64,000 nucleotides of DNA from Marvania coccoides (lineage: Eukaryota > Chlorophyta > Trebouxiophyceae > Chlorellales > Chlorellaceae): contig OY978098.1 in the NCBI GenBank assembly GCA_963854735.1, forward strand, positions 2,430,001-2,494,000, read 5' to 3'. The notes beneath the pieces were generated by a model. That model was not told where the DNA came from. It was given only the letters and a program-made list of their open reading frames with translations, and did not search any database. Shown piece by piece: positions 9,211 to 20,200 of this stretch. A program made the translations under genes and the position numbers. Within the stretch, counting starts at the first letter, position 1; every line of letters starts with the position of its first letter.

Positions 9211-12200
9211 TCAAGGAGAAGTGGCCACGTAAGGCTGCTGCAGCCAGGGGTGCTGCAGCGCCTCCGCGGCGGTCGGCCGCTTCGAGGGGTCCACCTGGAG
9301 CAGCGCCGAAAGAAAGGCGATCATTCCGGGGTCAGCCCCTGGCACCCTCCTGGCCAGCGTGGACCGCTTGGGCCGCAGTACCTCCAGCTGCCCCGTTTCG
9401 CGGTTGCGGTCGTACAGCCGCCCATCGGAGGTGTAGTACCGGTGCGAAAACCGCCCCAGCGCCAGCATGTGCCCGGGCACCGGCCCCAGAATGCCCTCGA
9501 TCCTCGCCAGGATTGCCGCCGGCGCAGCATTGTGTAACAGCACCCTTCCGGTCACCAGCTCCACGATGATGCACCCCAGGCTCCAGATGTCGATCTTCTG
9601 GCCGTAGGGCAGCCCCAGGATGACCTCGGGCGCGCGGTAGGAGCGGGACTGGATGTACGAAGAAAGTCTATCAGTGAGGAAGCAGGAGGACCCCAAATCG
9701 ATGACCTTGACTTCGCACGCCGAGTAGCTCTTCATGAGGATGTTCTCGGGCTTCAGGTCCGCGTGCACCAGCCCCAGGGAGTGCAAAAAGGCCAGCGAGC
9801 TTAGGACCTGGCGGGCCACCGACTGCACGCGGTCGGGGGAGAAGTAGGCGGGGTCGCCACTCTCGCGGTTGTGCTTCAAGAACTCGTACAGGTTGGCGCG
9901 CAGCAGCTCGGTCACCAGGATGAGGTGCTCCTTGAAGTAAAAGTAGTCGTAGAGGCGCAGAATACCGTGCTCGTCGCAGGGGTCCGCGTTGTTGACGTAC
10001 CGCAGCACCTTGATCTCGTCCAGCGACTGGTCAAAGTAGTCCTTGTTGTTCTTCACAACCTTCAGGCACACCAGCGACCCCGTCTTCAGGTCAAGCGCCT
10101 GCACCGCCCTGCTGAACGCCGCCTGCCCCAGTAGGTCCACGATCTGGTACCTCCCAGCCACCAGGTCGTTGATCCGCAGCGGCAGCTCCCGCGACTCCTC
10201 GAAGCCGGTGGCGCCTCGGCGGTGAATCACCCGCATCTCAAACACATCGTACTTGGCCTCAATCGCCGCTTCGTCGAACGAGTACAGCGCCAAGTCGCCG
10301 TACTGCCCGCCCGTCGTCGGCGTCGCGCAAAATCCCCCGCTGCCGCTGCCCACCGGCAGGTTTCCCGCCAGCGCGTGGTGGCTGGTGGAACGCAGCATGT
10401 GGCGCCGCAGCTTGCCCGGCCGGTCCACGTCTGGCGCCGCCCCAGGCGCTCCTCCGACGGACGCAGAGGCGCTCAGGCGGTGGTAGTGGTGGGTACGGGG
10501 CTGGGAGCGAGAGAATCTGGCGGGCGTGCTGCTCTCGTCCTCGGTGGAGCAATAATCGCCGCCTTGGCTGCGGGCGGGGCTGCCCAGGTTCTTGAATGAC
10601 GGCCAGGAGCTGAACAGCGTGCCTGGCTGCACCGGGGCCACCGTTTCCCGTTGCTCAGAGGGGGAAGTCACCGGGAACGAAAAAGGATCGCCAGGCGCAA
10701 GCTTATCTGGGGAGCGCTGCTCTGCGCTGCTGCTGTCGTCTTCTACCGCCAGGTGCGGGATGCTCCGCGCCGTCGTTTTCACCGCCAGCTGCGGCTGGCA
10801 TGGCGGCGGCGGCTGTTGCGGCGACGTCGGCTTGGCCAGCCGCTGTGGCAGGCTGTCGCTCTCCAGCCGCACTCCCGACATCGCCTCCACCATCATCTCC
10901 TGAATCACAGACTCGCTGAGCGAAGAGACCCGGCTGATGTCGCCCGTGGCGGCGCTGCCTTCCTCCGCCGCTCCACCCCACACCGGTTGATGCTGCAGCG
11001 CCTGCTGGGGCTGCTCCGCCTGCTGAGGGGACGCCTGCTGCGACGACGAGCCCTCATCTTTGGAGGTCTCCAGCAGCCGAGGGGTGCCCCCGTTGCTGGG
11101 GTTGCTCAGCTGGCTTCTTGCCGGAGTGCCCCCATCCGTCTCAGAAGCGTCGGCGCTGCCCAGAGCCAGCGGCTGCGTGCGCGGGCTCTGGTGGTCGAGG
11201 TAGCTCACCAGCGACTTGTACGCCTCCGATCCAGCGCTATTTTGGCGGTCAAACACCCACTTGGCGGTGCCGGCGTGGCGCAGCTCGGCGCTGCTCCTTT
11301 GCTGCCCCACTCCCGCTGGCCCCTGCTGCTGCACCCCTGGACTGCGCTCCCCAGAGTCCACGCGGTCAATTCCGGGCATGCCTGCTGCGCCGGATTGCGG
11401 CTGCTGCTGCCCTGCTGAGGCCGAGAGGCACCGCTGCATGCTCCCGTTGGGCAGCGGCGGCAGCGCCCCCGAGCGCAGCACCTGCGACTCTCCCAGAACC
11501 GGCGCTTGCAGCTGGAGCGGCACCTCTAAGGAGCTGTGCCGGGAGTGGGCGTAGCCGCACTGCAGCGAGCTGGTGGAGGGGCTCTTGGACGGCAGCTGCC
11601 CCGCAGTCGCCAGCAGACCTGCAGTGAAGTAGAGGCTGTCTTGGCCGCTCACCGGCACGCGCCAGTACCCCGCGTCATCCTCATCTTCGTACTCATCCAC
11701 ATCGCTTGCCGCTTGGGGCGAGAATAGGCCGCCAGAAGGGGAGGGTTGTTGCGGCGGGGACGTGGCAGCCAGGAAGGGGCTGGTCTTGCGAGGGGAGGTG
11801 ACTGGGGTGCTGCACTTGCTACCGCGCCACGCCTCCACGACTCTGCAAGGGGTGGAGAGAGGGGGTGAGGGGGGGGGGGGGGGGTGAGTGGAGGCATGGG
11901 AGGGTGAGGGAAACAAGAGAGGGGAGGGGGATGCAGCGGCGGGGGTCGGTTCTCACTTTTCAGCGCTGCTGGGCAGGCTGTCATCGCAGGGCTCCTGTGC
12001 GCGGCAGGTTGACGTGCTCAGGTTGACCATGTCGTGCTCTGGCGGGCGAGGGCTGGCCTCGGGCGCTGACTCCCACGTTTGTCCGCTCGATCCCACGTGG
12101 TCTACATTCACAATGCTGGCTACCTCGCCCAGGAGCGCCGATTCCGCGGCATGAAAGCCTTGCTGGTGTAACCATGCCACCACCGCGTTCAAGTTGTCGC

Positions 12201-12234
12201 GCCTCGCGTTTTCTGGCCCCTCCAGAGAAGACAT
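9211..12234 (-). CDS. DYRKP: Plant-type DYRK protein kinase with N-terminal LisH motif (DYRKP)
   Basis: Two exons, 11957-12234 and 9211-11842, 969 aa. Residues about 14-36 form a LisH-like motif (LNAVVAWLHQQGFHAAESAL), a dimerisation element. About 550 residues of Ser/Gln/Pro-rich linker follow, then a kinase domain at about 655-957. It has the catalytic Lys in VCLKVVK, HADLKPEN in the catalytic loop, DLGSSC in place of DFG, and the DYRK activation-loop Tyr-x-Tyr region YIQSRSYRAPEV. The glycine loop is degenerate (LGQAAFSRA), as in plant-specific DYRKs. In Chlamydomonas a kinase of this subgroup restrains starch and oil accumulation. A related metabolic role here is inference from the family. 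Confidence 0.9.
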
Positions 12235-12453
12235 ACTTCGAGAGATCGCACAAGTGCATATGTGGCTAGCACTCTCAAAACGCCATCGATTTTAACATCT
12301 TGGGTGCAACAACAATTGGCAATGCTTTAACCCACAACGGCTTTAGGTTTGCTTTTGCAGCAACCCAAAAATCTCAGCAGGAAAGACGAATAAAAATTCA
12401 AGAGTTTCGCGGCCCTAGCTGTACACATTTATTTGTAAACCCTTCAATCAAAC
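12235..12453. promoter_or_regulatory. Divergent promoter region, DYRKP / DHAD
   Basis: Only 219 bp separate the two outward-facing start codons, so the promoters must be adjacent or shared. No specific motif is claimed. Confidence 0.45.
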
Positions 12454-14909
12454 ATGCCGGCCACGCTGCTGGCCCCCATGCGGGGCACAGGCCTCACACT
12501 TCGTCCATCCACATCCACATCGAGGCGGCATGTGACAAAAGTCCAGGCTGTGGCGGAGGTGCTGGAGAAGGGCACCCAGGGTAACACCAGCGATGTCCCT
12601 CCCGGACTGAACAAATACAGCAGCCGCATCACCCAGCCCAAGTCGCAGGGCGCCTCGCAAGCGATGCTGTACGCCACCGGCCTCAAGGAGGACGACATGA
12701 ACAAGCCCCAGGTGCGCATCGTGGTGCACTGCCTCTATTTTCATTGGATCGGGGCGCGATGGCGGCGCCGCATGCGCAATTGGCCGGATTAAGGTCGCCG
12801 CCCCTGTCGGAAAGGCTGCTGCCGGCTGAATTCATATGCTTTTATTGTTTGAAACTCATTATTTGCCCATTTTGAACGCGATCCAGGTGGGCATCTCGTC
12901 GGTGTGGTACGAGGGGAACCCCTGCAACATTCACCTCAATGATCTGGCTCTGGAGGTCAAGCTGGGCGTGCAGGACTGCGGGCTGGTGGGAATGCGGTTC
13001 AACACCATCGGCGTGTCTGACGGCATCTCAATGGGCACCGACGGCATGAGCTTCTCACTCCAGTCTCGCGACCTCATCGCCGACTCCATCGAGACAGTCA
13101 TGTCAGCGCAGTGGTACGACGCCAACATCTCCCTCCCGGGGTGCGACAAGAACATGCCGGGCACCCTCATCGCCATGGCCCGCCTGAACCGCCCCTCCAT
13201 GATGATTTACGGCGGCACCATCAAGGCCGGACACTCTCCGCTCAACAACGACAAGCTTGACATCGTCAGCGCGTTCCAGGCATACGGGGGCTACGCCTCG
13301 GGCCTCATTGACGAGGCCGCGCGGTTCGACATCATCCGCAACGCCTGCCCAGGTCCTGGCGCTTGCGGTGGCATGTACACCGCCAACACGATGGCGTCAG
13401 CCATCGAGGCGCTGGGCATGTCGCTGCCCTACTCCTCCTCCACCCCCGCGGAAGATCCGCTGAAGAAGCTGGAGTGCCGGATGGCGGGGCGGTACGTGCT
13501 GGAGCTGCTCAAGGCGGACATCAAGCCGAGGGATGTGATGACGCGCGCGGCGTTCGAGAACGCGATGGTGCTGGTGATGGCGCTGGGTGGGTCCACCAAC
13601 GCCGTGCTGCACCTGATCGCCATGGCGCGGGCGTGCGGCATCGATTTGACCCTCGATGATTTCCAGAGGACGTCAAACACAACGCCGTTCATCGCAGACC
13701 TCAAACCCAGCGGCAAGTACGTCATGGAGGACCTCCACCAGGTGCGCAACAACAGCATATTTTTTTATTTTGAAAATGTTTGGTGTTTTTGGTGACCATT
13801 TTTTCACGTTAGAAGATTGGTTGGAGGGTGTTTGGTCGGAGAGTGTTTTTTGTTAAATTTTCCGGCAGCTAGACAAGCATGGGGGCGCGTGGGGGGGCCT
13901 GCAAGGGTTCCCCCGTTCCAGTCGCGCCCTTTGCTTTATTATCAGCGCGCCAAGAGCTAACTAGGCATGGAATGAGCGGGCCCGACTAGTACCCCCTCAA
14001 AAGGGCGCAGTGAATCGAAGCCCTTTGCACACATGTCACATTTCTTTCATATATTCCCCTCCCCTTCTTTTGCTCGTTTTCAATTCCTTTTTGTTTCATT
14101 GAAAAACTTGTATTTTTCATTCTCAGCTAACTCTTCTGGATGTTTTTTGCTTGTTTCCCATTTCATGTTACCTTTCTGTTTTGATACAGGTGGGCGGCAC
14201 CCCCGGCGTGCTGAAATACCTCCTGGAGAAGAATATGATCGACGGCTCATGCCTCACCGTCACTGGCAGGACAATGGCGGAAAACCTGGCAATGTGCCCG
14301 CCCCTCAAGGCGGGGCAAGACGTCATCCTGCCGCTGGAGAAGCCCATCAAGCCCGACGGCCACCTGGAGATCCTCTACGGCAACCTGTGCCCCGAGGGCT
14401 CGGTCGGCAAGATCACTGGCAAGGAGGGGCTGCACTTTGAGGGTAAGGCGCTGTGCTTCAACCAAGAGGAAGACATGCTGGCGGCGCTGGCCAAGGACTC
14501 CAACCAGTTCCGCGGCGCGGTGGTGGTGATTCGATACGAGGGCCCCAAGGGCGGCCCGGGAATGCCTGAGATGTTGACCCCCACCTCCGCCATTATGGGG
14601 GCTGGACTGGGCAAGGAGTGCGCGCTCATCACCGACGGTAGGTTCTCCGGAGGCTCCCACGGCTTTGTGATTGGCCACGTGTGCCCCGAGGCACAAGAGG
14701 GCGGTCCCATTGCGTTGGTCCAGGATGGCGACCTGATCCGCATTGATGCGGAGAAGCGCGTAATGGACGTGGTAGGACTGAGCGACGAGGAGTGGGACCG
14801 ACGAAGGGCGGAGTTTGTGGCCCCCGCGCTCAAGGCGACCTCAGGGACGCTGTACAAGTACATCAAGAACGTGTCCTCAGCGTCAATGGGGTGCGTGACT
14901 GACGCATAA
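12454..14909 (+). CDS. ILV3: Dihydroxy-acid dehydratase (plastid)
   Basis: Three phase-0 exons: 12454-12711, 12887-13741 and 14190-14909; 610 aa. It catalyses the third step of isoleucine and valine synthesis, dehydrating dihydroxy-acids to 2-keto acids. The N-terminus is rich in Thr/Ser/Arg (plastid transit peptide). The three iron-sulfur cysteines are present: NPCNIH (about C99), PGCDKNMPG (about C172) and the [10 protein letters not shown] motif (about 240-245), the arrangement of the plant [2Fe-2S] type. The C-terminal half has [15 protein letters not shown]. Both introns open with GTGCGCA; the second (448 nt) carries a GC-rich island listed separately. Confidence 0.97.
13865..14030 (+). 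other. GC-rich, hairpin-prone island inside DHAD intron 2
   Basis: Inside an otherwise AT-rich intron lies a stretch of about 165 bp with strong self-pairing. GGGCGCG (13883-13889) can pair with CGCGCCC (13923-13929), enclosing a G run that pairs with CCCCC (13910-13914). The decamer cgccctttgc (13925-13934) recurs, with one change, as agccctttgc at about 14018. It could be a degraded mobile element or a structured intronic RNA; I cannot tell which. Confidence 0.35.
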
Positions 14910-15755
14910 TAATGGGAATAGACAGACATTGCGCATACATGTATATTGATTGAGAGTAGGTAGTAGCGGCAGCAACAATTTTGGGTTGGGAAATGGACAG
15001 GCGGATATTTTTCTTTTGAGCGGACAAGGTGAATGATGATGCAATAAAACTTCCGCCGTGTGACTAGGAGAGCAAGCAAGAGGGCGATTGCGGGTCAGCG
15101 GGGTAATATTTTCTGTCTCAGAAAGATTGTTTAAATGTTGTATTACATGCTTTGAAAGGAGAACAATATGTCGAAATTGGCGTTTGCATTTATTAACCAC
15201 CGTGCATACGTGCATACTTCTGGGAGGGGGAAAAGGGGCTGGTGCCGTAAAATGATGATGCCTACACGTGTGAGGCTTCATACTGGAAATAAGAATGTAG
15301 CAAACAGAGGGAGAGGAGAGCATTGATCGCCTCGTAGGTGGGGTAGGAGGAAGGAAAACAGGAAAGATAATATATTGGCAAACGAATGGGCTATCTTATT
15401 CAGTTTGAGAAAAAGGGGTAGGGGTGTACTTTCGAAGATATAGACAGGTAAAGAGAAATGAAACTATAGGGAAAGAGGTAAACAGGTACAGAGGCGCAAA
15501 AAGCAATGCCATGGACATGAGTGGAGCACAGAGATTGCTGCTTGAACCAATAAGCATCGACAAAAATAAGAAAGAGATTTGGGCGCCACATAAACAAACA
15601 GAGTCGGCGGAAAAACTAAAAAAAGAACTTTGGTAAAAAAAAAGCATAACAAATAAAGAAGAGAGAAAAAGATGTACTGCCAAAGCTAAAGCTACGTATT
15701 TTTCTTCTTGCTGGTATTGATCTCCCTCAGCCCACGCCGTTTTATTGTGTTATTG
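14910..15755. other. Convergent 3' spacer
   Basis: 846 bp between the DHAD and SBP stop codons, AT-rich, with short ORFs only and no recognisable domain. The stretch after 15330 is strongly purine-biased on the + strand. Confidence 0.5.
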
Positions 15756-16811
15756 TCACGATGAGTTGGTGAGGTTGTGGCTCCCACCATTGGACATGTG
15801 CAGCATGTAGCTCGCCATCAGCTGCAGCAGCCCCAGTCCTGCCTCACCGCCAGGCAGCCCTGCCTTGGCCAGCGACAGCGCCGGGGGCGGCGGCGGCGGT
15901 GGGGGAGCCGTGCCAGGCTGCGGTGGCCCTGCCGGCCTCAGCCCTGCCACTACCGCGCTCAGCCGCGAGCTGGCCGCTACAGGGTCCACGCGAGCGGCGA
16001 CGCGCGCTGCGGCGTCACCCGGGGGCTGCGTGAATCGCAGCGCCGTCGGCATCAGCAGCGGCGTCAGCAGAGAGCCTTGTTCAGGTGGCGCTATGGAGCC
16101 TGCCAGCGCGCTGAAACCGTTGGAGGCGGCAGGTTGCTGCTGGTAAGGGACAGCTGGCCGTCTCGTTGGGTTCCATGCGGCGTGCTGCTGCTGCTGGTGT
16201 TGCTGTTGCACCACAAATCTGTGTTGCTGGGAACCGCTGGTGGCGTGAGCTACGGCCGCTGCGGCGGCCTCTGCATTTGCTTTTCGGCCGTAAGACTTTC
16301 GCCGACGTGCCGCGTGCCGCTCCAGTCGCTCCCGACAGCTGCATTGCAGGAAAAGGGCGATTGGTTTGTTAGAGATACGGTTGTTTGAGCCGGCCAGTAT
16401 AGCAACAAAAAAGCAGCGCGCTCATGGTGGAACTTACGTGCGCATGGTGCCGCTGAAGAGCGCCACGTCTTGGTACCTCCCACACTGCGGCAAAAAAAGC
16501 AAAGGGAGGTCAGCATTTGGAGTAGTGGCAGCAGTCCCGCAAGGCGAAGAATGAAGGCCTACCTGCTGGCAGAAGCGCTTGGTGGTGCCGTCGTCGCAGG
16601 CTTTATCCTTGGAAATACATTCGCGGCAGATGCGATACCTGCGTATTGGAGGATCCGAGATGAGTCTGTCAGGTTGGACCCCAATGACATCGGAGTTGGG
16701 TTGGAAACGACGCTTCCGCGACATGCGCCTATGCCACCGCGCTCACCTCATGTAGTACGGCTTGTGGGTTTCCAGCCCCACGCCGCACTCTTGGCATTCA
16801 GCTACCTTCAT
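15756..16811 (-). CDS. SBP-box transcription factor with variant zinc ligands
   Basis: Four exons: 16747-16811, 16563-16638, 16438-16484 and 15756-16338; 256 aa. SBP (SQUAMOSA-promoter binding) factors bind GTAC-core DNA in plants and algae. The domain starts at residue 6: C6, C9, C26, C29, then the KRFCQQCGRY core (C45, C48), RTCRERLERH and a basic tail (RRRKSYGRK) that doubles as a nuclear signal. Two ligand positions differ from the canonical C3H/C2HC pattern: Cys29 stands where His is usual, and Gln52 replaces the His of the second finger; C6-C9 spacing is two instead of four residues. The C-terminal 170 residues are Gln-, Ala- and Pro-rich. Exon phases join exactly. Target genes are unknown. 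Confidence 0.85.
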
Positions 16812-17275
16812 ATTTATTTATGCCAAGTAAATCCGCCAGTCATCTTCCAAAAGGTCCCTTCTAATGATTTCTCCCCGAACAGGAATATATCGTGTTCCGT
16901 ATATCAGCTATCAAAATACGCCTGCCGCAGCAAGAAATATATACCAAAAAAAATTGGCCTTTTCGACCTTTTTTCTTGTCCCAATTAAAAAGGGAGGAAC
17001 AAACGCCCTACTATCTCCTCAAGGTTATCTACGTATTATAAATGTTCAGTGTTTAGTTCTCCCAGACTTCAAAATTAATGGAATAACATACAAAATCACC
17101 TGATGTTTTTAGAAAAGAAAATTGGTTGGGATCTCTCGAGAGAAACGCGCCTTGCGTGAAAGGCTTTTTCTCTCCCTGCGGTACTATAATGCGTGTAAAA
17201 GAACACACTCAATCAGTTTCAAATGGTGGCTTTCTTAAATATAATCAAAAATAAATAAATAAAAGCGTCGGTCGT
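16812..17275. other. Spacer: SBP 5' region and RTEL1 3' end
   Basis: 464-bp AT-rich spacer between two genes both on the minus strand. It should hold the SBP promoter and the RTEL1 3' UTR. No other signal seen. Confidence 0.5.
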
Positions 17276-20200
17276 TTAAAATTGTTGCTGCTTGGGTGTC
17301 AGCATGTTTTTCTTCAGGGGCCGCTTGCACATGGTGCATGCCCGCAGCGCCACCGCCCGTAGTCCGCATGAGTTGCACATCACCCCTTTGCAGCAGGCCG
17401 CCTGGTGCGGCGCGTTCATTGGTCGCTTGCTGCAAGCTCCGCAAGCCGGCAGCTGCCGAGTAGTTGGCGCAGAGACGCAGGGCTGATCTCTCGCAGCAGC
17501 AGCAGCGGAAGGCTGTGCTTTGGAAGAGGAGGGACCTCGCCCTGCTGCAGCTGCAGCCGCCTTGTTGGCCGTCAAAATGGCAGTGGCGGTGGCCCTTGCG
17601 GCGCCGCTGCCGCTGCTGCCGGGCCCCACAGGGCGAGAAACTCTGCCCAGACTGCCAGGAGCCACCACTTTTCTGGTTGCAGAGGCCTGTCCTGGGGGGC
17701 GGGGAGGAGGGGCGGCGGAGCTGTTGAGGACTCTGTCGGCTGCTGTCGCCGCTTTCTGCACCAAAGAGGTGAAGTGGGGGAGCAGGCGGGAGGGCACAGA
17801 CTTGCGGAATTGCATGAGCAGCGACTCGTGCTGTGGGGGGTGCAGCACGTCGGCAGCACAGCGCAGCAGCGGCTCTGCCTCCTTGTCGATGGTGTACTGC
17901 CGCAGTGCAGCGATGACGCGCTTGGATCCCGCCTGCGAAGAACGAAAGTGGTTAAACTATATTATTAGATGAAGGGGATGTGCACCAATACGACGTATGA
18001 TTGAAATTAATTTGGGCGGGAATTAGGAACGGAAAAGCAAAAGACTAGAGGATACTCACCGCTGGAAGCTCCGTCTTCAGCCGCTGCATCAAGCTGGTCT
18101 CATGCTTCACCGGTGCTGCCGGTTGCTGCTGCTGGGGAGGAGGCGGCGGCATGGCATTCGCTTCCGGCGGCAGCGAGGCCCTTTCTCTCGCAGCCATGGG
18201 ATCCGCACCAGCCGGCTGCCGATGCTGGGCACTCTCATGCTTGCCAAGGGCTGGGAAATCTGCTCCAGCTTCCTGCCGGCGCTGCTGAAAGGCACCCGGG
18301 GACGCAGGCTCATGTTCCTGCTCCCCCATCACTGCAGCTTCCCTCTCCTCGATTGCCCCGTTGTCATCTATGACTGCTGCTGCTGCTGCTGCTGGGGCCT
18401 CTATTGCTGGCTCTTGTCGCTCCACCGACCGCTGCCTCTCCCCCTGCTGCTGCGCCTGCTGCTGGTGCTTCTCTATGAGGTGGCGTGGGCCCACCACAGT
18501 ATCTCCACCACTGCCACCGCCACCCCCCAGGCCGAGAGAGCGCTGCGCCGCGCTTTGCCGGGGTGGCAGCGCAGCGGCAGCACGCTCCCATGGCCGCAGA
18601 CCTGCCGCAGCGGCGCTCTGCATGGGCTGCGGCGCCCGCCGCGGTGCGAACGCCTCCCCAACCGCCCCTAGTCCCTCCAGAAGCCCGTCAGCCCGTGACC
18701 CGCTGTCTGCTCTTCCTCGCGCTGCCGCTGCACCGCTGCTGTCGCTCCTCCCAGCTGCTCCCTCTAAGAGGCTGATCAGGCCAGGCTTGGGCGGCACTGC
18801 TGCTGCGTCGCTCCCTCCTGCTCCCTGCTTGTCACCGCCTCTCGAAGGAAAAGATGAAGAGGAAAAAGAGGGTCCCCCCACCGCCGCCCCGACAAGCTCA
18901 CTCAACCCTGCCACAGCAGCAGCAGCGGGAACCAACCGTACCAGCGCCTGCGCTTGCGCTGCCACGCCGGGGTCGGGCCGCCGCGCTGCGATTTCGAATG
19001 CCCTGGAGCTGCTGCCGGCGCCAGGGCCGGAAGCTGCCCCGAAGGTGGAAACGCCCCGAGAAGGTGGTGCGTGAGCCCCAGGCACCCCGCTCTGTCCTCC
19101 ATCTCCTACCAGGCCCTACAAATAGTTATTTCGACCAAAATTATTTATATAAAAAAAAAAAAATGATGTGCATGAGCCTTTTGATTACCTGCCGCGCCGC
19201 CTCCGCCTGGTCTTTGAAGAACTTGGTGAGCGAGGCGGTGGCTGGGCCGTAGGCCTGGTGCACCACCACGCTGTCCCTCAGCCACTTTGACATCTGCCGC
19301 CTCACGTTCTCCTGCTTGAACCGTTCGTCGCACAGAATGATGGCGCCGTAGTCCCGCCGGTGCCGGATCACCCGCCCCATGGCTTGGTTCACCGCACGCA
19401 GCGCCTGCTGCACGTACCAAGAGTCACCGCTGAGGAGCTCCTCGTCGGCAGCCGCAGAACTCGAGCTTGCGCCGCCTGGCGCCCCCCCACGGGAGCGTTT
19501 GCGGCGCTGGCTGGCGCGCAGCGCGTCGTCCAGCGTCTCCTGCTTGAGCTTGACTTTGGGGTCGACCTTCATGGCGTAAGGAATACCAGTTATGATCACA
19601 GCACGCCCAGCACGGTCCGAAAAGTCCAGCCCCTCGCTGGCCTTCCCCCGGCACACCGCGAAAAACACCGCGCCCTTGTACGCTGGGTCGTCGAGCTTGG
19701 CGCGAAAATCCGCCGCCGCCGCGGGGAACAGCGCCGCCTCTCGCGGCTCCATCACCGGCGCTTTGTAGAACCCAATGCGGTCCCAGATGCTCTGCCCTCC
19801 AGGACCCGGCGCCTTCCACGCCTCGACGCAGGTCGTCAGCACCACGTACGACGGAAAAAAGACGAGGAGACCGTCGGGAACGATGCGGGCAAAGTTGACG
19901 ATGGCGTTGCCCAGATCCGTCTTGTAATCGGCGTTGTTTCGGTTGTTGTAGGACGAATTAAGGGCGCTCCCACGCGGGCCCTTGCACACCACCCCAATCC
20001 AGACCTGCCTGGGGTCTATCACGTGAGGGTTCTCCAGACGGATCGGGAACGGCACACCCAGCTCCTGCGCGAAGCTCCCCAGCGGGCTGAGGGTGCCCGA
20101 GGTGAGGAGGATGGAGCGCACCTTCGTATCCTGCAGCGCTTTCATCGCCAGCCCCGGATTGAAGCACCAGTACCCCAGCGTGGGCAGCGCACGGTCAGCG

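Noticed and set aside
18361..19074. 237-codon + strand ORF opposite RTEL1
   Set aside because: Shadow of the Gln/Ala-rich RTEL1 linker exon; pure low complexity.
17276..19085. A separate RING-protein gene downstream of the helicase
   Set aside because: Exons join the helicase in phase and supply the harmonin-like and RING domains expected at the end of RTEL1.
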